Shown piece after piece: positions 29,751 to 38,083 of a stretch of DNA of 64,000 nucleotides. Each line of letters starts with the position of its first letter. The first letter of the stretch is position 1. Source of the stretch: Paenibacillus sp. 37 (GTDB taxonomy: Bacteria > Bacillota > Bacilli > Paenibacillales > Paenibacillaceae); assembly GCF_008386395.1 (NCBI RefSeq), contig NZ_CP043761.1, positions 4,278,001 through 4,342,000 on the forward strand, read 5' to 3'. Under the pieces are notes generated by a model. The model made no database searches. It was not told the origin of the DNA and saw only the letters and a program-made list of their open reading frames with translations. Made by a program: the position numbers and the translations under genes.

Positions 29751-31103
29751 TCATTGAATAGAAAAAACTTCTTTTTTCAACAATTCTTCTGGCGTCTGCC
29801 CTATCACATCACTGTGAAAATAATCGCGTATAACACCGTCTTGAAGATAGTTAGCGATCGACACCATAATCATTCCTTGATCCAGTGCCAGATAAGCTTT
29901 TGCGAGTTCTCCCGTTTCAACATTGACTGAGTCATAGAACCCATACTTGCCAAACATTTTGAATTTCTTTAAAGCTTTAATATTCTTTCGAACAGCTTCA
30001 GGGGCATAATCCAGGGCAAGGAATGTTGCGTGTGCTGTAACCGTTGCTCCATCTTTATAACCTGAGGTCCCTAACGGCGTTGCTGCAAACTCACTGTAAC
30101 CTGTCGGAGTTGCAGAAGGTGAAAAGCCCCATGCTGCATACCCTTTTTCTTTGGCATATTCGATCTGCAATTCAACATGACGCTGATTGTTCAATCCCAA
30201 AGCTTGAGTACCCAGGTCTTTTTCCTTTATAACCATACCGGGCATAAGAGCTTCAAACATACTGCCTCCCCAACTTGGCACGAACTTTTTATCCTTGTAT
30301 ACATAACTTCCTTCAAACACATCCACTCCATCGTACTTAACGGATTTGCCTTGAGGAATCTGAGCTTGCCAATCCCATTCTTGAGGTAATGTGCGATACA
30401 TCTTCCACCAATGCTCTTGGGGAACATCACCTTTCCCAATGGCAATATAGCTGCCTACACGTGGTTCCGTGTAAAACATTCCATAATGGTGATCCGTCAG
30501 TGCGCCTTTAGCCACATCATAGCCTCCGCGGAATTGGCCGACTTCAGGATCATATAACGGAGTATAATTCATATTTTCGACCAACTCGCTTGTTGCCCCA
30601 TGAAGTTCTTCATAGGCTTGCCCAACAACAATTAAACCAGCGGATAACCAGCCATTATCGACTTGGGATATAAATTGTCCCCAATCTTTCTTCACTGTAC
30701 CGTCATCTGTGTTATACCAGTTATAAAATAAGCCGTTCCACTTTTCTAACTTTTCTAGGGAATTGATAGTCGTTTGCAGGCGATGTACTGCTTCTTTCTT
30801 CGAAATGATACCCAATTGTTGCGCTGAAACGGTGCTCATCATATACATGGCGATGTTCGTGGGCGAGGTACGTTTAGCTTCTTCTGTCCCTTTTTCAGTG
30901 AGCCGAACTTCATCGTAAGTCAAGCCAGTGTTCTGATCCGTATAGTCCTCAAAAAATGTATAGGTCTTATATGCAATCGCTTTCAATTCTGCTCGAAATC
31001 CAATTAAATTGCTTGAGTCACCTGCTGAGGCCATAGGAGTTAAAGATAAGTTAGCGAACAGACAAAAAGTTAAAATGAAGCTGAATATTTTTGCTTTTTT
31101 CAT
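29751..31103 (-). CDS. Secreted glucoamylase-family/GH144-like glycosidase
   Basis: A 450-residue exported protein. It has a basic start MKKAK, a hydrophobic core and a cleavage region PMASAGD near residue 27. The mature part matches the glycoamylase-type (alpha/alpha)6 barrel seen in GH144 beta-1,2-glucanases. Seen: TYTFFEDYTDQNTGLTYDEV, TSPTNIAMYMMSTVSA, VDNGWLSAGLIV, SWGGSMFEALMP and AAWGFSPSA. The exact specificity is inferred, not proven. GGGAGA precedes the ATG. Two LacI-type palindromes lie upstream, so it is probably repressed in the absence of its sugar. Confidence 0.83.
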   Translation of the reverse strand: MKKAKIFSFILTFCLFANLSLTPMASAGDSSNLIGFRAELKAIAYKTYTFFEDYTDQNTGLTYDEVRLTEKGTEEAKRTSPTNIAMYMMSTVSAQQLGIISKKEAVHRLQTTINSLEKLEKWNGLFYNWYNTDDGTVKKDWGQFISQVDNGWLSAGLIVVGQAYEELHGATSELVENMNYTPLYDPEVGQFRGGYDVAKGALTDHHYGMFYTEPRVGSYIAIGKGDVPQEHWWKMYRTLPQEWDWQAQIPQGKSVKYDGVDVFEGSYVYKDKKFVPSWGGSMFEALMPGMVIKEKDLGTQALGLNNQRHVELQIEYAKEKGYAAWGFSPSATPTGYSEFAATPLGTSGYKDGATVTAHATFLALDYAPEAVRKNIKALKKFKMFGKYGFYDSVNVETGELAKAYLALDQGMIMVSIANYLQDGVIRDYFHSDVIGQTPEELLKKEVFSIQ

Positions 31104-31126
31104 GATGTTCTCCCTTCAAATGGATT

Positions 31127-31138
31127 CGAAACGTTTCG
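31127..31138. promoter_or_regulatory. LacI-type operator, proximal copy
   Basis: Perfect palindrome CGAAACGTTTCG, 24 bp upstream of the glycosidase start. It is centred like a LacI/GalR-family operator but does not fit the cre consensus. Confidence 0.55.
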
Positions 31139-31234
31139 TGTATATGTTATCATAAATTTCCCATTTCCGTAAACAAGAAAATAAAACGCTTACAAATTCT
31201 GATTATCATAAGAATAATATATTAATATAAATTC

Positions 31235-31244
31235 GAAACGTTTC
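31235..31244. promoter_or_regulatory. LacI-type operator, distal copy
   Basis: GAAACGTTTC again, within ATTCGAAACGTTTCATT. Its centre is 107 bp from the proximal copy, close to ten helical turns, as expected for DNA looping. Confidence 0.5.
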
Positions 31245-31450
31245 ATTAAGTAAGCCAATCTCAATTTCATTGAAACTGAGTTGCTCTGGTTCAGGATGGG
31301 GATGGGTGAGATAATATCAAAGCACATACATGATATTTGTTGCCACGGTTATAACATAATTTGGTATTTTACCATTAAGACTTTATCACACACTATCGTA
31401 CTTTTTTTCATATGATATTTTTCCTATATTAACATGTTCGTAATAGTAAA

Positions 31451-31484
31451 GAACCTCTTCCGTATGATCATAGGAAAGAGGTTC
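31451..31484 (-). terminator. Terminator of the ankyrin gene
   Basis: GAACCTCTTCC pairs with GGAAAGAGGTTC (minor mismatch). It is 25 bp beyond the ankyrin stop on the minus strand. Confidence 0.6.
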
Positions 31485-31508
31485 ATGGAATTCTCGTGCA
31501 TACTCCAT

Positions 31509-32576
31509 CTAATTCAGGATATCCTCTATAGCTGTAGCTGGATTTAACATGAACTCTTCATATGTAGCTATCGTTCCGTGCTCTTGATGTTCAATGTCTG
31601 CATATCCAATCATTTTTTTGCTCGGATTCCAGACTATCAGGATATGTGAATATTGATCGATGTCCGAAGAAATACGCAGTAACTTATGTCTGCCCATTTT
31701 CATCTCCACCGTATCGATCAGATGAAAGAATTCTATATATCGGATGCCTGATTCACAATCTTGCAAGTCTATTCTTCGGAGTCCACTAGTTAGAAAATCA
31801 ATAAGTTGCTGCGGAAGTTTAAATGACTTTAATGCTTGCAATTTGTTGCTCATATCATGAAATTCTTGAGGTTCATGCCCCTTTAGATATTCAGCCATTT
31901 CTTCATTTTTCTGACTCACTGCAATTGTGTACGCTCGCTCTCCATCCTTCTCCTGAATGGTCACATCTGCTCCCTGGTCCACCAGATATCGAACCATCTT
32001 CATGTTATTAAGTCTTGCAGCTACCGTGAGAGGTGTCGCCTTATACGGGTATACCATATCCGGTTCATTGTAATTGACGTCCAATCCTTGATCCAGCAAG
32101 TACTGAATTGTCTTCATATCGTGATCAGCTACCGCTTTGCGCAACGTTTTGCCTCCATATTTACGAATATCCAACCCCAGTTCATTCAGCACGGTTATAT
32201 TCTTTTTGTTACCATAGTAGGCTTCATCATATGCACTGGATTTGACCCGATTAAGGCCATTTAACTTTGCACCGTGTTGGTACAGGTATCGCACCATTTC
32301 TTCTCCACAGTATCTAACTGCCTTCAGGATCGCCGGATTATTTTTGACATTCAGATTAACTCCATGCTCGAACAACAACTTAACCACTTCCAGTTGATTG
32401 CAGATTAAGGCAAGGTCTAACGGCGTTAATGCTATGTATTTGCTGAGTGTGATCTCTTCTTCGAGACCCATGCCCTGCTTAATGAATTGTTCTACAGCAC
32501 CGGTATCTCCCTCATATATTGCCCTAGCTTGATCAGGAAGCGTTTCGAACGATCCTTGATTTCCGATTTTGAACAA
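31509..32576 (-). CDS. Ankyrin-repeat protein with a SUKH-like C-terminal part
   Basis: A 355-residue soluble protein. Ankyrin-type repeats run from about residue 20 to 230 (TPLDLALICNQLEVVKLLFE, TIQYLLDQGLDVNY, TPLTVAARLNNMKMVRYLVD, QGADVTIQEKDG). The last ~110 residues are different: LPQQLIDFLTSG and MIGYADIEHQEHGTIATYEE followed by FMLNPATAIEDIL. They recall the end of SMI1/KNR4 (SUKH) proteins; this second assignment is only an impression. It is divergent from the SIR2 gene across 180 bp of very AT-rich DNA. Ankyrin and SUKH proteins are often immunity or target-binding partners in toxin and defence loci, but no toxin is adjacent. Confidence 0.8.
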   Translation of the reverse strand: MFKIGNQGSFETLPDQARAIYEGDTGAVEQFIKQGMGLEEEITLSKYIALTPLDLALICNQLEVVKLLFEHGVNLNVKNNPAILKAVRYCGEEMVRYLYQHGAKLNGLNRVKSSAYDEAYYGNKKNITVLNELGLDIRKYGGKTLRKAVADHDMKTIQYLLDQGLDVNYNEPDMVYPYKATPLTVAARLNNMKMVRYLVDQGADVTIQEKDGERAYTIAVSQKNEEMAEYLKGHEPQEFHDMSNKLQALKSFKLPQQLIDFLTSGLRRIDLQDCESGIRYIEFFHLIDTVEMKMGRHKLLRISSDIDQYSHILIVWNPSKKMIGYADIEHQEHGTIATYEEFMLNPATAIEDILN

Positions 32577-32614
32577 AGGTGCACCCTCCTACTACTAATC
32601 AATTTTATATTTAG

Positions 32615-32643
32615 TTGAATTTATGAATGGGATATAATATAAA
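32615..32643 (+). promoter_or_regulatory. Candidate SigA promoter of the SIR2 gene
   Basis: TTGAAT, a 17-bp spacer and TATAAA upstream of the SIR2 gene, leaving a leader of about 105 nt. The region is AT-rich, so chance matches are likely. Confidence 0.35.
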
Positions 32644-32756
32644 ATAGTATTATTATAACCTATCACTAATTTAAGAGAATTGTCGAATTCTCATATTAGA
32701 AATATAAATTTTCATTTAAATATTTTTAAAAAAATACATATTCTAGGAGAATAACT

Positions 32757-35700
32757 ATGACCAAGGATGTTGAAGAATTCTTTCAAGAAAATCTTGATAT
32801 GTATCCTCATTTCAAAAAAATAAGAGATAGATTGTGGTCAGATGATGGAAAAAGCAGAGTTACAGTAATGGTTGGTGCTGGGTTTAGCTTAAATGCTAAA
32901 AAGATTGAAGATTCTTTTAATGGCATGGCCCTCTGGCATGATATTAAAGATGAACTAACTAAAAGTTTGAGCCACAAAGGAGACCTTAGCAATGTAGATG
33001 TATTAGAGATAGGTCAGTTATATGTTAAAGAGTACGGTAGAACCAGTCTAGATGAAGCTCTTAAAAATGCTATACCAGATAACAATTACGAACCTGATAG
33101 CCTCCATTTTGATTTATTAAAACTACCTTGGAGCGATATTTATACAACTAATTACGATACTCTTTTAGAACGTGCTAAAAGCCATGTACATGAGAGAAAT
33201 TATCAAACTATCTATGATATAAGTGACATTCCAAATTCAGTTCAACCTCGTATCATTAAGCTTCATGGTAGTTTCCCTGCAAATAGACCTTTTATTTTCA
33301 CTAAATCGGATTATGATAATTATCCTGTAAAATTTAGTCCATTTGTAAATATGGTTCAGCAGTCAATTATGGAAACAACTTTTGTATTAATAGGTTTTTC
33401 AGGAGATGATCCTAACTTTAGTAACTGGACATCATGGGTGTCGGAGAATTTAGGCGAGCACATGCCTAAAGTATACATGCTTGGTTATGATCAAGAGCAT
33501 CGTGGAGTTGAATTGGAGAAGAAGGGGATAACATTAATCGACTTTACAAGATTATACTCAAGCAGTTCAAATCCTTTTAATGATATGTATACAGATATAT
33601 TCCGTTTCCTAATGAACGAATCAAAAAAGAAAAAAAATGAATGGCCACATCGTATATTAGATGGAAGTCTTAATAATTTTATTTACAATCGTAAAAATTA
33701 TCCTGGCTGGGTAGTATTACCGGATAGCATACGAAGATCAAATGCCCTCAAGTTGCATAATCTCAGCAATCATTTTTTCAGTAACTTTAATGAAGACAAT
33801 ATTAGCCAAGAAAAAATAAATTTAATAAATGAATTTCTCTGGTATTTTAACATATTTTCAATACCTCTTGATTTTAATAAACATCGAATTCTCGAAAGTA
33901 TCATAGGAAATTTTGTCTCATCTAACGATTCAGATATTAACCTAAATGAAATAAAACTTGTTCTCCTTAGAGAAGCTAGATTGGATTTTGATCAAGGTAA
34001 GTTCAATCAGTATTTTGATATCTTAAAAGACAGTAAACTGAATTCGGAGCAACGACACCTTCTTCAGTACGAAACCATTCTCAATTTGTTAGCACTAAAT
34101 AAGGTCAGTGAAGTACTAATTGAATTAAACAATTGGCAGGTCACGGATAATGATTATGAATGGAATATCAAAAAAGCTGTAGTTTATTCTAATATAAAGC
34201 AATTGCAAGTTGCAGAAAATTTACTCGAACTCAGTTTATTAAAAATAAAAAAATTATTAACAATTGATAATGAAAATTATAGATTACTATCTCTTGAAAG
34301 TGTAGTGCTCCATAATTTAGAACGCATTACTAATAAACGTGGTTACTACTCAAAGAGATTACGTGAAATTAATTCTCATAGCTGCAATTCAAACAGTGAA
34401 CTTGAAAGAACATGGTTATCTGTTAAAGATTATAATTATGATTTAGGTAACAAAGAGACTTTTGGATTTGATCCCAGAACTAGAAAGTCTAGTTCAAAAT
34501 TTGGTGATTTTATGAGTCAAGAAATTTTAGACTCTTATGCGGCTTTAATTTTACAGGAAGAACTTGGACTCTACTATATACGTAAAAGATTTGAAATTGC
34601 ACATAAAAACATTAGCATTATTCTTCCCAACTTCTCACTGACAAAGGGATTATATTATGCAAACAATAAAGATATTGGAGATATTTTCACTAGACAATTT
34701 GTTTATTACCTTAAATCTCCTCAGTTAAAAATAATCGAGTCTATACTAATTAATTCCCTTATAGAATCTTCTCCACTAGTTCCAGTTGAACATGCAATAG
34801 AGATTTTATCACGTGTATATTTTGCATTCTCTTCAGAAAAACAAATACTTTTTGATGAGATGATTTTCGAGCTAATTGAAAACAAAAAAATTTATAGTAT
34901 ATCTGAGGTTGAGCTTTATTCGAACTTAATTCAAAGATTAACTTTCTCGAAAACATACCATTTAAAGAAAACTTTCTTTGAAAAATTACTAGTGGCTCTT
35001 GATAATAATTTCGTTGAAAATAGCTTAAATTATTTCTTCGATCCTTTTCTTATATTTTTATCAATTAATGACTTAACACCAATTAAATTAGAAATAAAAG
35101 AGGAAATAAAATCTAATCTACTCGAAAATGCTAATGAAGAGAGCGCACTAATAAGGTTAGTTTTTCTTTATCAAACGCAAAACCTGACAACAGAACAAGA
35201 GCATCAACTAGCATTAATTATTAACTCATTGCCCTCTAATCGTTCTTTCGGTTTTAGTAATTTTGTATTTCAAAGTACTTTTGAATTTATTTTTGACTCC
35301 ATTAATTTAAAACAAAGAGAACCACTTCAGATTATCCAAGATTTTATCATTAATAAAGAGATCCCGAAGTTTACAAATAATGGGGTGATAAGTGACGGTT
35401 CAGCATTTGATAATTATTTTAAAGAATTCTCATCAATTATAAATAAAACTTTAGAAAAAAATAAAGAGATCCCAATGGAAATACTCGCGGAATGGCTAAG
35501 TAAATTCTTTTATTGGTGGGACTCTCAAAAAGCAATTTTATTAGGAACAGAGAATGAAAGAAATTGGTTAATTCGTTCACCAGATTACTTAATATTATTA
35601 GTTCAATATCTCAGTTACACTATTCTGAAAACAATTCCTTTGGATTATTTAGATAGTAAGCTTAAAGAAAAATTAAGCTCCCTTATTAATGAGATATATC

Positions 35701-36248
35701 ACTGTAAAATTTATTGTTTTGTCTACCTTCTTCCACAAGCAAAGAGGCTACATTTAGATTTGAATTTTACAACAAGTTATGCTGATTTAATTTGGAAATT
35801 TCCCGATGATTCAATTAAACATGCTCTACGTGCATTACCTAGCTATTTAGAGTTAATTATAGAAGGCCATATTGATGAAGAACCTACTACTCTCTTAAAT
35901 CAATTATTTGAAATATTAAAATACGGATCACATACAATGAAACTAGCAGCTTGTGATGCTATCCTTCAAACTATAAAATCAAAACCATTGATTTTTTCTA
36001 AAGAAGATTGCGTGTTTTTGATTGAATTCTCCAACAATAACATTGATTTTATTATCGAGAACGATGATTTAATCTTGTCTCAAGATGAGTTCGAACTACA
36101 TGCAAGTATTTCATCTTTAGTCACTCAATTGATTATTATGAAAAGTGAAGACGTTGGTACCGAACTGGATCATTGGAAAGAAATCATTAAAAATCATCGT
36201 TTACCGGAGATTAGAATAAACTCTGATCACTTTATTAAAACAAGTTGA
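32757..36248 (+). CDS. SIR2-domain protein with a large C-terminal region, candidate anti-phage NADase
   Basis: A 1163-residue protein. The N-terminal ~270 residues are a SIR2_2-type domain with intact NAD-site motifs: VMVGAGFSLNAKK (GAG-x-S, residues 40-44), YTTNYDTLLERA (Asn132, Asp134), RIIKLHGSF (His170) and VLIGFSGDDPNF (213-221). The conserved Asn and His are the residues needed for NAD hydrolysis in defence sirtuins. The remaining ~850 residues are rich in Leu/Ile/Asn, look mainly helical and carry no motif I recognise. The plan resembles single-gene DSR-type abortive-infection proteins, which deplete NAD on phage sensing. AGGAG precedes the ATG and a clean terminator follows. AT-rich relative to flanking genes, suggesting acquisition. 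Confidence 0.85.
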   Translation: MTKDVEEFFQENLDMYPHFKKIRDRLWSDDGKSRVTVMVGAGFSLNAKKIEDSFNGMALWHDIKDELTKSLSHKGDLSNVDVLEIGQLYVKEYGRTSLDEALKNAIPDNNYEPDSLHFDLLKLPWSDIYTTNYDTLLERAKSHVHERNYQTIYDISDIPNSVQPRIIKLHGSFPANRPFIFTKSDYDNYPVKFSPFVNMVQQSIMETTFVLIGFSGDDPNFSNWTSWVSENLGEHMPKVYMLGYDQEHRGVELEKKGITLIDFTRLYSSSSNPFNDMYTDIFRFLMNESKKKKNEWPHRILDGSLNNFIYNRKNYPGWVVLPDSIRRSNALKLHNLSNHFFSNFNEDNISQEKINLINEFLWYFNIFSIPLDFNKHRILESIIGNFVSSNDSDINLNEIKLVLLREARLDFDQGKFNQYFDILKDSKLNSEQRHLLQYETILNLLALNKVSEVLIELNNWQVTDNDYEWNIKKAVVYSNIKQLQVAENLLELSLLKIKKLLTIDNENYRLLSLESVVLHNLERITNKRGYYSKRLREINSHSCNSNSELERTWLSVKDYNYDLGNKETFGFDPRTRKSSSKFGDFMSQEILDSYAALILQEELGLYYIRKRFEIAHKNISIILPNFSLTKGLYYANNKDIGDIFTRQFVYYLKSPQLKIIESILINSLIESSPLVPVEHAIEILSRVYFAFSSEKQILFDEMIFELIENKKIYSISEVELYSNLIQRLTFSKTYHLKKTFFEKLLVALDNNFVENSLNYFFDPFLIFLSINDLTPIKLEIKEEIKSNLLENANEESALIRLVFLYQTQNLTTEQEHQLALIINSLPSNRSFGFSNFVFQSTFEFIFDSINLKQREPLQIIQDFIINKEIPKFTNNGVISDGSAFDNYFKEFSSIINKTLEKNKEIPMEILAEWLSKFFYWWDSQKAILLGTENERNWLIRSPDYLILLVQYLSYTILKTIPLDYLDSKLKEKLSSLINEIYHCKIYCFVYLLPQAKRLHLDLNFTTSYADLIWKFPDDSIKHALRALPSYLELIIEGHIDEEPTTLLNQLFEILKYGSHTMKLAACDAILQTIKSKPLIFSKEDCVFLIEFSNNNIDFIIENDDLILSQDEFELHASISSLVTQLIIMKSEDVGTELDHWKEIIKNHRLPEIRINSDHFIKTS

Positions 36249-36254
36249 TCCCAT

Positions 36255-36283
36255 AAAAGCCTACTCTATGCGAGTAGGCTTTT
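36255..36283. terminator. Terminator after the SIR2 gene
   Basis: A perfect 12-bp stem AAAAGCCTACTC / GAGTAGGCTTTT with loop TATGC. It also faces the convergent DUF6809 gene. Confidence 0.9.
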
Positions 36284-36321
36284 TATATAAGTATTGATTT
36301 CTAGCTAATTCTTACCTACTC

Positions 36322-36585
36322 TCATTGAAAAACTTCGTTCGTAACTAATGTCCCTATTTTAAATCCTGTCACAAATGCCTCACAAGAATTAGTGGAATTA
36401 ATATTATCTATCATGTCTAATAGTTCCTCCAACTGTTTAAAGTCACCCTCCGAAAGCTTTTTCTGAAATTTTTCGATGTAACCTGTAATCTCCTTATTAA
36501 TAGATCGATACTCCGAACCTTTAGGAACAATATTCTCTTCTGGTCTCAGATTACCATAATAGATTTCTTCTAATATGCTTTTCAT
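36322..36585 (-). CDS. Small DUF6809-like protein
   Basis: An 87-residue protein starting MKSILEEIYYGNLRPEE and ending in FVTGFKIGTLVTNEVF, the pattern of the DUF6809 small proteins found in Bacillota genomes and prophages. Mostly helical, no signal. GGGAGGG precedes the ATG. A well-formed promoter (-35 TTGATT, 17 bp, -10 TAAAAT on the minus strand) lies upstream and is overlapped by an operator shared with the divergent XRE gene. Function unknown. Confidence 0.75.
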   Translation of the reverse strand: MKSILEEIYYGNLRPEENIVPKGSEYRSINKEITGYIEKFQKKLSEGDFKQLEELLDMIDNINSTNSCEAFVTGFKIGTLVTNEVFQ

Positions 36586-36642
36586 TTCAATCCCTCCCTA
36601 ATAATCTTTTCACAGTAAAAACTCATTAATTAGCTCGGTTTA

Positions 36643-36671
36643 ATTTTATGCGAAAATTGCATAAAAATCAA
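36643..36671 (-). promoter_or_regulatory. Promoter of the DUF6809 gene
   Basis: On the minus strand: -35 TTGATT (36671-36666), 17-bp spacer, -10 TAAAAT (36648-36643). The spacer and -10 are covered by the first operator. Confidence 0.6.
36647..36663. promoter_or_regulatory. XRE operator copy 1
   Basis: TATGCGAAAATTGCATA, an inverted repeat with TATGC arms, extending symmetrically to TTTTATGC/GCATAAAA. It overlaps the DUF6809 promoter. Confidence 0.55.
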
Positions 36672-36688
36672 TATGCAGTTTCCGCATA
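36672..36688. promoter_or_regulatory. XRE operator copy 2
   Basis: TATGCAGTTTCCGCATA. Its reverse complement equals copy 1 except for two bases. The two centres are 25 bp apart. It lies just upstream of the XRE gene. Confidence 0.55.
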
Positions 36689-36714
36689 GAGTAAGCTGAT
36701 CAAGGGTGATATCT

Positions 36715-36924
36715 ATGTATATAAGAATTCGTGATCTAAGAGAAGATAAAGATCTGACTCAACAACAAATGGCTAAGATGCTGAAAATTTCTCAAACAAC
36801 ATATTCTCGTTATGAAACTGGCGCTTTAGATATTCCAAGCTTTGTTCTTATCAAGCTGTCTGAATTCCATAATGTGAGTGTAGACTACATACTGGGACAA
36901 ACTAACAATCCCAAACGATGTTAA
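36715..36924 (+). CDS. Small XRE-family helix-turn-helix regulator
   Basis: A 69-residue single HTH domain protein: RIRDLREDKDLTQQQMAKML, then KISQTTYSRYETG as recognition helix and SVDYILGQTN at the end. It resembles prophage- or ICE-type repressors. The ATG at 36715 is preferred: AAGGGTG lies upstream, while the GTG at 36706 overlaps that site. It is divergent from the DUF6809 gene, and two near-identical palindromes between them are its probable operators. Its AT content matches the SIR2 gene, so it may belong to the same acquired segment. Confidence 0.88.
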   Translation: MYIRIRDLREDKDLTQQQMAKMLKISQTTYSRYETGALDIPSFVLIKLSEFHNVSVDYILGQTNNPKRC

Positions 36925-37005
36925 GTCTACATCCTTCAAATGCTCTAGAGCGATAACGTGCTATCACAAAATCCTATTACAAATCAACCGTACAGAAAGG
37001 ACACT

Positions 37006-37986
37006 ATGAATCCTTCATCACTGTCAGCCAAATTACAACTTATCATTCCGCAGCTGGATCTGCGAAGCTGCCTCGTCAGCGTACGCGGTGAGATTATGTA
37101 CGAACACTACCGCAACCAAGAGGCTGCGACCGATATTGCAAAAATCAATTCATGTACCAAGAGTGTGCTGTCCGCACTCATCTGTATAGCGATGTATGAA
37201 GGCTTGTTGCCAGAGGCATCAGCCCCAATCTCCACCTTTTTCCCACAGTTGACATCCGATCCTGACCCGCGTAAGCCAGCAATCACTCTGGAACAACTGC
37301 TCACCATGACAGCCGGATTCAACTGGGATGAGTTCGGTGGGCAAAATTCATTCCCTCGAATGACCCGCACCGATCATTGGGTGGATTTTACGTTGGAACA
37401 ACGGTTAAGTCATGTACCGGGTACACATATGGAGTACAACTCAGGAGTATCACAGATCCTATCCGCCATTCTGATGCAAAATGCAGGTATGAATGTAGCC
37501 GAGTTCGCAGAACGTTATCTCTTTGACCCGCTAGGAATTAAGGATTATGAATGGGAAAGCGACCCCCAAGGTGTACACACCGGCGGATTCGGCCTTAAGA
37601 TGTTACCCGTAGATCTGCTAAAATTCGGTCAGCTATTTCTACAGCAAGGGATGTGGGAGGGTAAGTCTCTCATTTCAAGTGATCTCGTATCCCGTTCGAC
37701 TCAGCCATTCATTACAGTCAGCCCACCTAATTACGGCAGTTATGCTTGGCATTGGTGGGTCGATGTCTATCCGAATGAAAGGTCTGACGCGGAAGATATT
37801 GCTACTGAAGACACGCAATCCAATCTCCATTACTATTACGCGCGAGGGTTTGGTGGTCAGTATGTATATATTGTCCCTGAGCTGGAACTTGTTACGGTGT
37901 TAACCAATGACAAACGAAAGAAAGAGAAACCTCCACTGGATGTTTTCCCTCGATTAATCGCTCCTGAGCTGTGGAAAATGTTATAA
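37006..37986 (+). CDS. Serine hydrolase of the beta-lactamase/class C family
   Basis: A 326-residue beta-lactamase-fold serine hydrolase. The catalytic S-x-x-K is in NSCTKSVLSA. The Tyr motif is MEYNSGVSQI (Y-N-S), and a C-terminal GFGGQYVYIVPE segment supplies the oxyanion-side strand. ITLEQLLTMTAGFNWDE is typical of the family. No signal peptide, so it is probably cytoplasmic. The start at 37006 has AAAGGA upstream; the frame is open to a GTG at 36958 without a ribosome site. It is convergent with a second, only distantly similar serine hydrolase. Substrate unknown. Confidence 0.9.
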   Translation: MNPSSLSAKLQLIIPQLDLRSCLVSVRGEIMYEHYRNQEAATDIAKINSCTKSVLSALICIAMYEGLLPEASAPISTFFPQLTSDPDPRKPAITLEQLLTMTAGFNWDEFGGQNSFPRMTRTDHWVDFTLEQRLSHVPGTHMEYNSGVSQILSAILMQNAGMNVAEFAERYLFDPLGIKDYEWESDPQGVHTGGFGLKMLPVDLLKFGQLFLQQGMWEGKSLISSDLVSRSTQPFITVSPPNYGSYAWHWWVDVYPNERSDAEDIATEDTQSNLHYYYARGFGGQYVYIVPELELVTVLTNDKRKKEKPPLDVFPRLIAPELWKML

Positions 37987-38032
37987 ATGCAGGCCGCTCT
38001 TTTATGTTGTTCGACCAATGGTTAGACCAATG

Positions 38033-38077
38033 AACCCCCAACCTGATGTAGGATAACCAATCCATAGGCTGAGGGTT
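38033..38077. terminator. Imperfect convergent terminator
   Basis: AACCCCCAACCT can pair with AGGCTGAGGGTT (10 of 12 positions), followed by TTTATTCGTT. It lies between two convergent hydrolase genes. Confidence 0.45.
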
Positions 38078-38083
38078 TATTCG

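Noticed and set aside
29514..29754. Short overlapping frames on both strands after merR
   Set aside because: None has a ribosome site or recognisable motif; left as gene-free.
31127..31244. GAAACGTTTC palindromes as cre (CcpA) sites
   Set aside because: With CG centred they mismatch the cre consensus at four positions, so a LacI/GalR operator fits better.
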